The notes below the pieces were generated by a model. That model was not told where the DNA came from, did no database searches, and saw nothing but the letters and a program-made list of their open reading frames with translations. This document shows, in pieces, positions 24,169-34,906 of a stretch of 64,000 bases of DNA (within the stretch, counting starts at the first letter, position 1; every line of letters begins with the position of its first letter). Origin of the DNA: Cryptomeria japonica (Eukaryota > Streptophyta > Pinopsida > Cupressales > Cupressaceae); contig NC_081415.1 in NCBI RefSeq assembly GCF_030272615.1, positions 601,979,644 through 602,043,643 of the forward strand, in the 5' to 3' direction. A program made the translations under genes and the position numbers.

Positions 24169-24252
24169 TATATGTATATGTATATGTATATGTATATACA
24201 TATGCATTTGCGTATGTATATGTATGTCTATACGTATGCACATATGTTTCAT
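24040..24252. repeat. Microsatellite, right half, with a 58-bp perfect palindrome
   Basis: (GTAT)n, (CATA)n and (TATACA)n tract. Bases 24140-24197 form a perfect inverted repeat centred between 24168 and 24169; the left arm is CATATA repeats and the right arm its complement. It is a candidate cruciform. The open frames through it on both strands are low-complexity artefacts. Confidence 0.92.
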
Positions 24253-24583
24253 TAATATGTTAACATATACATATATACTCCCTCCTTTCACTTTTATCTT
24301 CTTTTTATATTATCAAATATAACATCTCAAGTATTTCAAGATGTTTAGATTTGGCCTCTAGGTATTCACTTATTATATTTTTTTATTACGTTATAATTTA
24401 ATATAATTCATTAATTGCATATTTCATTTGGTTCTTCCAATATTTTTATTATTCATGTTCCTTCTATGTTTAATCTATTATTTATGTATCTATTTACATA
24501 ATATAATTATGTTATGACATTATTATGTTATAATTTAATATAATACAATAATTACATTTTTTAACATCATTTTATTAATCACT

Positions 24584-24614
<31 letters not shown>

Positions 24615-26474
24615 TAATATATCATATTTTATGTGTGTGTTTTGATATTGTATTTATGTTTTGTATTGTTAATGTTTTATGGTTGATTTGAGTGTTTGAG
24701 TTACTTTACATTATTATAATAAAATTTTATAGTTTGGTTGTGTTTACTAAGAATGTTGAAGCCTTATTTATGTAAAATATGTTATATTATATATAGTTAA
24801 TGTATCTTAAACATTTATATAAGTTTAATATGTCTTAAGCATTCTAAACATCAATATATATGGTTATATCATATATTTTATATAAATGTTCAAGCCACAT
24901 TAATCTTATATATAAATGTTTAAGTCTCATTAGAGTATTATAATAAAGTCTTTTTTCTTTTATATGTATGCTTTCTATTAGTGTTCAAATAGATTTGGAC
25001 AATGTATCTTAAACAACCATATATGTTCAATTTATTTAAACATACTAAACATTATATATAATACCTTTTTCATAATTTTATTTTAATTTATTGTTCTTTC
25101 ATTTGGTAAGATATTTTTTTTTATAAATAATATATCTTATATAAATCAACATTAATTAAAATATCTTTCAACATATAAAATTGATGATATGTATAATTAT
25201 AACTGCATAGTATTTTTTTATCCTTCCTCTCTCTTTATACATAAACCTTAGTAATGGTATTATTTTATTTCTTTTTCATATAACACAAAAGTTTCAGATT
25301 ATGCTTGGGTTTGCTCATTGAATTTTTGTGTTTTTATTTTCTTCAAGTTTATTCTTAAATTAATACATCACAGCAATTATTATCATTTGTTTAGAAAGAT
25401 CTTACATGAGATATAGCTTAATGTTCTTTTTCTTTTTTTCATATTAGATACATAATCTTACCTTAAGTATGTTTATTTGTCATTAGCTTATTATATACTT
25501 CATTAGTACTTGCAGTTAGGCAATACTATTGTATTGATTTTATTTTTTAAGACTTAAATAGTTATTAAAAAAACCGATTTTAACCAATTATAATCAGCTA
25601 TTATTCTGTTTTTAAAATATATTTTGTTCTCATAAAATATAGATGCATATTTTTTAACTTTATAAATTCTAAAATATATTTTTCTCCATACTGATTGGCC
25701 AAATGCAATTGAGTTGTTATACACGAAATGATCGGAAGAGGAAGACAAACTGATTAACTAATGATATTTTTAGTATTTTTAGATTTGCACTTAAGTTTCA
25801 TATGTTTTAATAAATAATATACTTTTTATTTAAAATATATATTTAATAAAAATAATTTTAAGTCAATTAACTTTAAAAAAAATAAAATGAAGTATTCTTT
25901 GATGTAATTTCTTTTTAAAAAAAAATCATATTTTTAAGAAAAATATTTTTTATTTTTTTTCATTATAACATAATTTAAAAAAATAATATTATGATAATTA
26001 TTATATATTTTAATTGTTTTCTTATTTGATTCATATTGGGTTGTGAAGAGTATTAATTTTTTTTTAATATTTATTCAATGAATGATTAGAAATCAAATGT
26101 TGTAAGACTTTCTTTATCATTCTAGATTTTTCCCTATCATCTTATTGTTAATATATAACATTATTTCTATACATCTCTTCATCACATTAAAAAATAAAGA
26201 AAAATAATAATTAAATTTTTAAAATTAAAAAGATTTTTTTTAGTTTAAAATTATTATAAAAAATCTCTTCATATATAGTTTTCTTTAAAATAAATAATAA
26301 AAGATGTTAAACTATAAAAAAAATATTAATGAGAGTTATAACTCCATTCTAATGAAGTTTGTCTTTGATCTTTAATTTATTATTTAAGTACATTTTTAAA
26401 GATATTTTTCATTTTATTATATTATCTATTGTCATTTTAGAAAATCTTATATTTACATGTTATATTTAATAATA
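24253..26474. other. AT-rich intergenic DNA with a (GT)n(GA)n microsatellite
   Basis: More than 2 kb of AT-rich sequence with runs of A and T. The only simple structure is a GTGTGTGTGAGAGAGAGAGA tract at about 24583-24614. No coding stretch, LTR boundary or RNA gene could be supported. The left end of the LINE lies at about 26475. Confidence 0.6.
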
Positions 26475-26914
26475 GACTTAGGGACACTGCAATTTTCTTT
26501 GCCACTATGGATTTGGATAAATGCCCTGCTCGTAAATTCATTGATGATTGGATTAGGAATGTGTGGAATACTAAATTAGGGTATTTGGTTTCCTTCTCTA
26601 GACTTATTCAAAAAGGATTGCTTGTTATTTTTTTTAAAGATCATAAAATGTACAAAGAAGTGCTTAGTAAACAATACTGGTCTATCAGGAAATGCACATT
26701 TCGTGCCCTAGAATGGACATCGGAGGCGGTTAATGAAGAAATTCTTGCAATCTCATGCCCTAGATGGGTTTTAATTTGAGAAGTGCCTCCGCTATTATGG
26801 AAATTCTTACCCCAAATTCTGGAACCGATAGGCAAAACTATTCGGATGGACAACTCATCCTCGCTTATACCTCATTTAGATGCTAGGGTTTTGTTATCAC
26901 TCAATCTTGGGCGT
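26475..26914 (+). pseudogene. LINE ORF1, N-terminal part (DUF4283-like domain)
   Basis: The frame through ATG 26507 reads DTAIFFATMDLDKCPARKFI upstream and into the ATG, then IRNVWNTKLGYLVSFSRL, GLLVIFFKDHKMYKEVLSKQ and FRALEWTSEAVNEE. After an in-frame TGA at 26777-26779 it continues with LWKFLPQILEPIGKTIRMD and LDARVLLSLNLG. The order (hydrophobic strand, W...F motif, then the 'L..IG..IRMD' and 'ARV.L.L.L' block) is the DUF4283 pattern of plant LINE ORF1. It ends at the array insertion, and the last codon overlaps the GGCGT duplication. ORF1 proteins bind RNA and assist target-primed reverse transcription. Confidence 0.8.
26910..26914. repeat. Target-site duplication GGCGT, left of the array
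   Basis: GGCGT immediately precedes the TGTTGTTCACC start of LTR a. The matching copy is at 55162-55166. Confidence 0.92.
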
Positions 26915-27964
26915 TGTTGTTCACCAAAAGTGATAACCCAAGAACACCTGCAAATCTTTCTATGAAATGGCCAATTTCAGTCTACAAAACACATCAGGGC
27001 TTGGACAACATAACATAGGACCCTAATTGATCCTCCTGCACTTCAGGTTCTGCTAGACCTAGGGGGGGGACACCCTTTTGATGCACTAAATACAACAATT
27101 ACAGACACATAACTGCATCAACATTAAGCAGATAGATCATTTCACACGCTCAATAGGTTAGGAAACATTACAGATTGGCTAGATCTGTACAAACAATAGG
27201 ATGAAACAGAGCTTGGAAAGAATGGAATACACACCCCTAAACATAAAGGGAAATAGATTTATCTTTTAAAATGTTGATCTGAAACCATCCCCAAATCTGT
27301 CAAAGACTAGTGCCTTGTTCATTGGGCAAGAGTCACACACACAAAACTACAAAATGTTAATCACAGCTGCAGATTGGTTTTCCTTACAACATATCCCTGC
27401 ATTAATACCTTGTACTGATGCATTACTCAATCCATTCATAAAATTATCAGATCTGGGACACATTCCATTGTTTATGACTGATTATAGAATTTAAACTCTT
27501 CATTAAAGAATGCCTACGAACAGTCATACAATCTCCTTGAGATGACAAATTATAAGTCTCCTTGAGGATTCAATTCATAACAATTAAATGCATACACAGA
27601 GACAATATCATGGGAAATTTACTCATGTCTGACACAAGTAAGACCTGCAACTAGAAAACAATCTGTCATCCTGCAAAGTAGCCTCTATACCCTGAATAGA
27701 TCCATAGAACTTTACAATTTTGGGTCAAGAATTTCAGAAAATGGAAGCCATGAAAACTGGAGCAATTTCTTACAGAATTCTGGAACCCTTACAACTGAGA
27801 AGAAATCGGAATAAAAAACTGAGGGAAGAAAAACAAATCTGCAACTAAATTGCCAAATGTCCCTTCTCTAACTGAATTTCATTCCCGTGAAAATTGCATC
27901 CAAAATATCTCACATTTGTCAAAATTAACCTCATAATCAGATTCCTCACTCCGAGCGCTTTCCG

Positions 27965-28700
27965 GCAATATATAATACTTTATGTTTTGGCTAAAATTTA
28001 GACCCTGGGCGAATTAATTCTCATTTGTGCTGAGTCATTTAAATATTTTGAATTTCTCTATAGTTTAAACTATATCATTTAATGATTTTAATTCTGATTT
28101 TTGCCTCCATTTGTGCTCTGACGCCTTGCCACATGGCGGCTTCTGATTGGCTGATGGGGTTGAGCGGATGCCACCTGGGATGACACCTCATCAATCGCCA
28201 CGTCATCTGATTCGTCACTGCCACTTGGCTGCCACTCATCGCCACTAGACTGCCACCTGTGCGCCAACTGTGTGCCACCTCACCGGGACCCACCTGCTGG
28301 ACTGCCACCTATCACGACACGTGGACGACTCTTGTTCACTTTCGCTATTTTGCGGGGTTTAAACGACGTGCATCTTCCCTTCGCGAAATAGCGTGCACCG
28401 TTGATCTCTCTCGGACTTGCTCGCTCGTTAACCGAGCCTTCGTCTGCAAAATTTTGCCTATTTGCCTCGGGAAGCATGCCTACGTGGGGTCCACTTGGTC
28501 TTCGTCCAGTCAACTCCTCCATCGCCTCGGGAAGCATGCTCGCACATGGGCCCACCTTGGGTGCCCATAGGCACCTTGTGTCAAAAGCCTTTAAGGCTTA
28601 GACATTATACTACTGTGCGTTTTTGCATATAAATACCAAAAAATGCTCTCGCCCAGCCAATGTGGGACAAAACGTTATGCCTGTAGCTGCACTTTGGAGC
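27965..28700. promoter_or_regulatory. GC-rich block with divergent TATA-like boxes inside LTR a
   Basis: A GC-rich stretch (about 28110-28560) with many GCCAC-type motifs, a reverse CCAAT box (CTGATTGGCTGATGG at 28142-28156) and an inverted repeat is flanked by outward-facing TATA-like sequences. TATAAATA on the plus strand is at 28628-28635; ATTATATATTG on the minus strand is near 27968-27980. The minus box is suitably placed to drive the element (about 1 kb of R-U5 would remain). The plus box would start antisense transcription. The same layout recurs in the other three LTRs. Function is inferred. Confidence 0.5.
28343..28393. other. Conserved inverted repeat in LTR a
   Basis: Arms CGCTATTTTGCG (28343-28354) and CGCGAAATAGCG (28382-28393) with a 27-nt loop containing the palindrome GTTTAAAC. 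The arms are perfect in LTRs b, c and d (36334-36384, 44327-44377, 52319-52369), so the mismatch here is a derived change. Confidence 0.85.
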
Positions 28701-31424
28701 TTTTTTCTTGAGTTTTAATGGCGATTTTTTGAAGCTTACATTGCTTAGAAGATTAACAAATCTCTACTCCTCCTTCTACACCATATACATTTGCTTGAAA
28801 GTTTCTCTTTGTCTCTTTACTCACCACGTGAAGTGCTGGGAGGAGAGCATGTGAGAGAGGAGGTTAACTACTGAATCGTGGAGTTTGAAGTTTGATGCCC
28901 ATTCAACTTGCCACGCAGGAGGATTAGAAACCATTTACTGCAGTTTTTAAAAAGAAAACCTTTTCATCATACCATGCAGAAGATGGCATTACACCTGCCA
29001 TATTGCATTTTCTGGGAGAAACATTATGCTGCTGTTTACAACAAAGTCACACTGGTTTGCATTTGCCATTAAAATTGGTTGTATTACTTGCTGTTTACCA
29101 CGCAAGGGAAAGCAACGTGGGGGAGGAGTTCGGCTTTTGCACCTGCCAATGTGCATTTTCCATTTGCTGTTAATAAATCAGCACTTGCCTCCAAACAACC
29201 ACGTAGAGGGAGGATTGCCAATAGTTTTAATTTGCTGTTGGATGTTCATTGCCTTCTCCATACTCCACCTTCTATTCCACGCAGGGAGGAGGCAACTTGG
29301 TTTGCATTAGCTGAAAGTTTATTTGATTTATTGCCATCTTCCAAAACCACATTGCATTTTCTGTTGGTGGTTTCTTTGCTGCCCCCTTCTTCACCATGTG
29401 AGCTTGGAGATGTGCAGGTATGTGAGGGAGGAGAGCATGGCAGCTGAAGACTGTTTGGAGAATTTACCTTGCATTTTCCTGCAGATTTTCATTAACCACA
29501 TGAGCATTAGCTTCCATTTGGTTGGTCTTCTACACTCCTTCTCCATCACCATGTGAGAGAGGTCTTTGGCTGGCACTTGTTTTCTTCTGGCAGCCTTCTT
29601 CAACTCCTTTTACACAGCCACTTGCATAGAATAGATTAAAATCTATCATATTAGAATTTAACTTGGAAGATTACAATTTAAAGATAATCTAATGACAACC
29701 ACTCATAAACCAGGAAGGATTCTATCACATAATTATTGAGGCATCATCCTTTCTCTTGCAATACTCCATTTATTATCATACTACTGCAACAATGCCCAAT
29801 AATATCTTTATTTTGTCACATACTTGCCTGGGAGTATCTACGGTCTCTTTTGTTAACTGCCAATTTGCAATTTGGTTTAGTAAATGTGCCTCTTTATTGC
29901 GACTGCACAGGAGATGAATTTTATCATCATCACTCTTATAACATGTCTCATAATCAAAATCCGCATTTAGATATTCTGAAAAGTCTTTTATTTAACAAAG
30001 TCGCCAATAAAATCAATCCGCGGGCATGAGCCAGGTCGGGCCCCAAGGTGGGTCCCACTAAAAAAAATTTCGTTTCCAAGCAACTGACCCCTGGAATGCT
30101 TCACGAACCTCAAACACACCTCTGGAATCAATCGGCACCATTTTCAGATCATAAAATTGCATTTTACATCTTTCAGGCAATTACGCCACAATTTTTGCAT
30201 TTAATCACGAAGACGTAATTTTCAAACCTGTCAAAACACTTTTCTAGAGCTCGCCATCTGATAGGCATGTACTTTGATATACAAGGATGACATCTACCAA
30301 ACGGTTTCTCAATACGAGTCCCGAGTGAAGAGATATTAATTTCCGAAAACGGCCAACTGGCTTTGTCGACATTGCGGACCTGATGAAGTCAATGTTCTGG
30401 CAACACATGATGCCTTTCTCAAAAATATCAAACGACCTCCGTAGGCTCTCAAATTTGCAACATAGGTACCTTTAAGTACATATTAAATCTTTGAATTCTC
30501 AGTTCGATCACCAGACTGACAGGATGCAAACGGCGCGCTCACCAAAATGGCTACATTAACTGATCTAACACTGAAAGTGCGGATAACTGAAAATGATGGC
30601 AAAATGAGTCCTTTTGAAAACCGATCAAACGGATTGATAAAGGCTTGAAATTTTAAACTTAGCTCACCATTTATACCAACATTAGCCCGGAACAAACATT
30701 CTGACATGACGCTCACCAGGACATTTTTACACTTGTGCAAACATCACAAACTACAAACGGATTGAGCTTTGAAAATTTAGCAACCGGATTCATAAGGACT
30801 TGAAATTTTGCAGACTGACTCATATTTATGCATAGAATTGAATCCATTTTTAATTTCTCCATGACGATCAATAGGGAAAAAGATGTAATCACTCAAAATA
30901 GGCTACTTAATAAAATCTGCATTTGTGCCTAAAATGCACTTCCAGCTCACCCCTCAAACTGGGTACCTCATAAACTTATCCAAAATGAATTCTGAAAGTT
31001 GCACATCACTGAATAGGCCAAATGAAAGGTGTGGTACATGAATCTCGAGCCTTACCCTCTGAAAATCAACTGGTCCCATGTTACCCTCTCGCAAACTAGG
31101 CCCTTCAAACTGACTCGTTTAGGTATGCAGAGCAAATTTTTGGATTGGGCCTCTAAACTTGACTCAATTTTAATAAGTCCCAATAGTGGCTCTGACTGGG
31201 GGTGGTTGATTGCAAGATCAACACAAGAATCCAGATATCTTTGGTTAAGCAGACCACCCGAAAACGGATCATTCTTCTCTTCTCATTTCTTCTCTTCCAA
31301 AACAGGGCTTCCTTATTCTACCCAAACAGCAGGGCACTTTATTGAAAACCACACAACTGAAGCAAAGCGACTGTACAATAGATACAAACATGCTTAAAAC
31401 TGAATACAAGCTTCTCCATCAATC

Positions 31425-32819
31425 TTAGCATTTACCTCTGTCAAAAATCTGATTTTCATCACTTGATACCATGATCCAAACAAAGGCACCTTCCAGTAAC
31501 AACTGAGCATAGCTTTTAAAATCCACCTCTTTAGTTTCATTACTGAAACAGCTAGTGTACTTACCTCTTATCTGATTCTGAATTTTGTAACCACGCACTA
31601 CTTCAACACAAATAAAAATATGAGACAATTCACCATAGAGGTCTTCCCACAAGATACCATGCATCTCATTATCCCAATCAATTCTACCATTTGCAAGGAC
31701 ATCATCATGCTGAACTTGGAAAATAAAACACTCATTTTCAACATTACAATTCCTATCAGCACTCACCTTGTTATCATTTAAATTCATAGAATGAGAGGCA
31801 TTGCTAGTCAACCGATGCAAACAAGGAACATGAACATTACCATCCGGATGTGATACTTCACTACGTTGATCACACCTCATACTATCCTTTCTTATCAAAC
31901 TGAAAACCTTTGCATTCTCAACATCCCCTTCATGGAAAAGAATGCATACCTCTAGCTGAAGCAAATCCTCAGCTAAATCTTTTTCATCCAAACTTATATC
32001 CACCTGAAACACTTTCATTTGTGGTTTTAAATGATCATCACATAATCCTTGCCTCTTACCTTCATCATGAAATAAATTTTTACAACCCATGCTATTGTTG
32101 TTTGGGATTCCATCAGTATTATGGACAGGTTCATCATTTACAACATCTGGCTGATCAGTTATTTCTTCATACAAAGGGTTAGAAACCAAATGGACAATCC
32201 CTTTATGAACGTTATGACACTGAAGTGGCTGGTCCGTATCTACATCAGCATTGAATAAAGCATTAGTAAAATTGCTAAAGACACCATCCATTCGATCCTC
32301 ATAATCATCTTCATCAGACAAAGAAGAAAATGAAACTTGGCTGGAACAATCCTCAGTGTTCCATGTTTCATATTCATGAGATTTTATTCTATGACCACCA
32401 TTCTGAAAATCAAGATAATCAAACTTATCTTGCCACAACTGATCTTCTTCACCAATAGAACACTCGTCATCAGCCAAAGAATGAAAATGAACATCGCTGC
32501 AATTTATTTCATCATATGAGTTTTCAGCATGTTCACTAAAATCTTCTGTTATAAAACCATCTGTTAGGTCAGCATGTTCATCAAGTATACAAACATTCAA
32601 TTCATAGTCCTTTTCCAAAGAATCCTCTTCACTATATTTCAGAAGTTCTTCATCAACAGCTCGAAGGCTCTCCAACATTTGAACCTTCTTATCGACAACC
32701 TCAAGAGATTTCTTAAGTTCTGCAATCTTCTGGACTTGCATTGCACTTTGCTGTTCCATGTGAGATTCCGTAAACTTGTGTTCATCCATGTGTACCATTA
32801 CAATTTTCTGAATTAACAT
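31425..32819 (-). CDS. ORF2 of unit 1: 464-aa acidic protein of unknown function
   Basis: Starts at ATG 32819, overlapping the gag end by 38 nt in another frame. Residues 1-65 look like a coiled coil (MQVQKIAELKKSLEVVDKKV, then QMLESLRAVDEELLK). The rest is acidic and low in recognisable structure (for example ADDECSIGEEDQLW and CSSQVSFSSLSDEDDYEDRM), with Cys and His residues near the C terminus. There is no protease DTG, integrase HHCC/DDE or RT motif. Placement just after gag suggests it was originally joined to gag, either by frameshifting or before an indel. It remains fully open in this copy, unlike copies 2 and 3. Confidence 0.6.
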   Translation of the reverse strand: MLIQKIVMVHMDEHKFTESHMEQQSAMQVQKIAELKKSLEVVDKKVQMLESLRAVDEELLKYSEEDSLEKDYELNVCILDEHADLTDGFITEDFSEHAENSYDEINCSDVHFHSLADDECSIGEEDQLWQDKFDYLDFQNGGHRIKSHEYETWNTEDCSSQVSFSSLSDEDDYEDRMDGVFSNFTNALFNADVDTDQPLQCHNVHKGIVHLVSNPLYEEITDQPDVVNDEPVHNTDGIPNNNSMGCKNLFHDEGKRQGLCDDHLKPQMKVFQVDISLDEKDLAEDLLQLEVCILFHEGDVENAKVFSLIRKDSMRCDQRSEVSHPDGNVHVPCLHRLTSNASHSMNLNDNKVSADRNCNVENECFIFQVQHDDVLANGRIDWDNEMHGILWEDLYGELSHIFICVEVVRGYKIQNQIRGKYTSCFSNETKEVDFKSYAQLLLEGAFVWIMVSSDENQIFDRGKC

Positions 32820-34065
32820 TGTGCATATCTTTCAAAAAAGAAAGATTATCAACATGATTATAAGAAACAAAGTCTGAAGTGAAATTTGAAAAAATATTTA
32901 CTTCATCCTCAACACAATTGACATCATCAATGTTTAAAAGAGGATCAGCTATTGTTTGCACCAAACAATTCTGATTTTCATCATATTGCACACTTTCGCT
33001 TGCACAAATAGCAACACTTAGTAATCCTTCTGTATTTGGTATTTCAACATCAAATACATCAGCAGCATGTAAAGATTGATGGTCATCACCATCATTATTT
33101 TCACCAATATTATCCTGAAGAGATGCATGATTCACTTGGTAACTGGCAGTCACATAATCAGCATAACCGGCATATAAATCAAATGGTACATATCCCTTGT
33201 ACATATCTGTCTTTGTATCAACATTTTCACAATGCTTCCCACTGATCATTCCATCACTACTGTGAGAGAAAACCGGCATTAACAGCAAAGGTTCTTGACT
33301 CTCATTTAAATCTGAAATGCATGCATCATAAAAGCCATTTGGAACTACAGAGCTTGATGCACCTAGACACGGAATGATTTGCTGAGACTCACATGATATT
33401 TCACCATTGAAGGTGCTTTGACAAGAAACCACAGCAGACACAAACCTCTTAGCTATCCCAAATTTCAAGTTATTTTCCATATCCCTAGCTGTGTTAAAGG
33501 CTTCATACAAGGTTTTGGGTTCTTTGTTTCTCAATAGGAAACCCATCTTCTCATCAAATGCACTCATATAAACATCCAGACATACTTTATCATCAAGTTT
33601 ATACTTTCTGGAAATTTTGGACAAAGCTTGTGAAAATCGGATATTGAATGTTGGTACCAATTCATCTTCCCTGATTTGTATATAAGTGAATTCTTTTAGC
33701 AAGTCAGAATCACTCACCTTGTCATCAAATTGATCCATGAAATTTGAAACCAATTCTTCCCATGAGGTAATAGAATTCACTGGCAAAAAAGAAAACCAAT
33801 CTCTTGCATCTTCTTTCAATGACTGAATAAACAATTTCATGCATACATCTTCTTGGCAAATTTCAAACTCTCCTATCAAATCTAAAAGTCTTTTAACATG
33901 TTGACATGCTGATTCTGATTTCTTCCCACTGAATATGGGCAAATACTTTCTAATTTTTGTGGGTATGGGATTTGGGTAACCCGGAATATCTTTGAAATTT
34001 AGAGCAGCCTAATGGTTCATGACGAAACTTCTCCTATTATATGGTTGTGACACTTCACCAGGCAT
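32782..34065 (-). pseudogene. gag of unit 1 (Retrotrans_gag-type), in-frame TAG at codon 19
   Basis: From ATG 34065 the frame reads MPGEVSQPYNRRSFVMNH, then TAG (34011-34009), then stays open for more than 400 codons. The domain of Ty3/Gypsy gag is clear near its start: PIFSGKK, CMKLFIQSLKEDARDWFSFL, SWEELVSNFMDQF, and LKEFTYIQIREDELVPTFNI. The C-terminal half is acidic and has no zinc knuckle. The TAG is present at the same codon in all three units, so it predates the array. An alternative is initiation downstream of the stop, but no early ATG is obvious. Gag would form the particle that packages element RNA. Confidence 0.8.
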
Positions 34066-34471
34066 GGCTCTATGTCGAAATACACAAGGTTGAAAATCTT
34101 TACTACACATTTCTTCCTACTTCCACAAATGATATACAACCTCGGATAAAAGAATGAAACACTTCAAGCACAAATCCTTATACTGAAACTGTTCATAACA
34201 TTGCTTGATATAGAACTTTTTCCAAATTTGCATACTATAAAAGAAGAACATATACTCTGGACATTTCAGTAGAATAAATATGCAAATGGACTTTGAAATC
34301 CCCTCTTTCCCTCTTTACTAGTGTTGTTCACTAAATGGGAAAACTATTTTAGTAATTCAAATTTTCAGAGGAAATTGTTTTGCATTTGAATCCTTTGAAA
34401 ATACCTGGAGATTTGCAGCTATAAAACTTGTAGATATGAAGATTTACTTCACCTTTAGCACGGTCTTTTAT

Positions 34472-34906
34472 CACAGAGTCGCCACCTCTTGCATAGAGGA
34501 TAGTTTGAACAGCAGAATGCCACTCAACACTTATTCAATTCTTTGTTACTCCTTCGATCTCGCTGCAATCAACACTCTTCCAAGCTATTTAACACTGGTA
34601 TGAACCACAGAGTTGCCACCCAAATAAGGAATTGGGGAAAATTCACATACCGCTGAAAGAACTTCTCACAACTTTCAACCATGCATTCACTGTTACTCCT
34701 TCATAAAATATGACATGTAACACATATCACTCTGCAGGTCCAAAACAAGGAGCATTTTCTTCACCATAAAACCACTTTACACTCTGTGCATACACCATGG
34801 ATAGACTGGCTGGATATGAAATTGACAGGACTAGGAACACATTCAACCTCTAACCATATCAATCGAGCATTTACATCCATTTATTCCCCAGCAGAGTCGT
34901 CATTTT
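34472..34906 (-). other. Leader of unit 1 with tRNA-Arg-type primer site and two PBS-like echoes
   Basis: The primer site (34885-34902, minus strand) lies 4 nt (AAAA) from the end of LTR b. In copies 2 and 3 it reads TGGCGACTCTGCTGGGG or TGGCGACTCTGTTGGGG, fitting the 3' end of plant tRNA-Arg as used by Tat/Ogre-type elements. The same core recurs twice downstream: GGTGGCGACTCTGTG (34472-34486) and GGTGGCAACTCTGTG (34606-34620). The echoes could be copies made during faulty priming. Confidence 0.75.

Larger units (their letters stand above)
26915..31185 (-). repeat. LTR a (left outer; 3' LTR of internal unit 1)
   Basis: 4,271 bp. The left end on the plus strand is TGTTGTTCACC and the right end is CCCAATA, where the other copies have CCCAACA, so one terminal base has mutated. 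It shares diagnostic bases with LTR d that differ in b and c: CATCATCC near 29738, CCATTTGCTG near 29160 and CCAACATTAG near 30675. One hairpin arm carries a substitution (28343-28354). Confidence 0.92.
31186..34906 (-). mobile_element. Internal region 1 (3,721 bp)
   Basis: Runs on the minus strand from a primer site at about 34902, through a leader of about 0.84 kb, gag (34065-32782) and ORF2 (32819-31425), to LTR a. No polypurine tract is evident before LTR a; the minus strand there reads CCACCCCCAGTCAGAGCCAC. The primer site start has decayed to TGACGACTCTGC; copies 2 and 3 have TGGCGACTCTG. This is the most divergent of the three copies and the only one with an uninterrupted ORF2. Confidence 0.88.

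Noticed and set aside
24003-24291. Tyr/Ile/Val/His-rich ORFs on both strands
   Set aside because: They are translations of the microsatellite.
28075-28601. Several overlapping 60-100-codon frames on both strands in the GC-rich part of the LTR
   Set aside because: Frames on both strands at once in GC-rich repeated motifs are expected by chance. No domain is seen.
29079-29447. A 122-codon plus-strand frame inside the LTR, open in all four copies
   Set aside because: It starts with TTG, not ATG, matches no family, and its openness follows from the recent origin of the copies.
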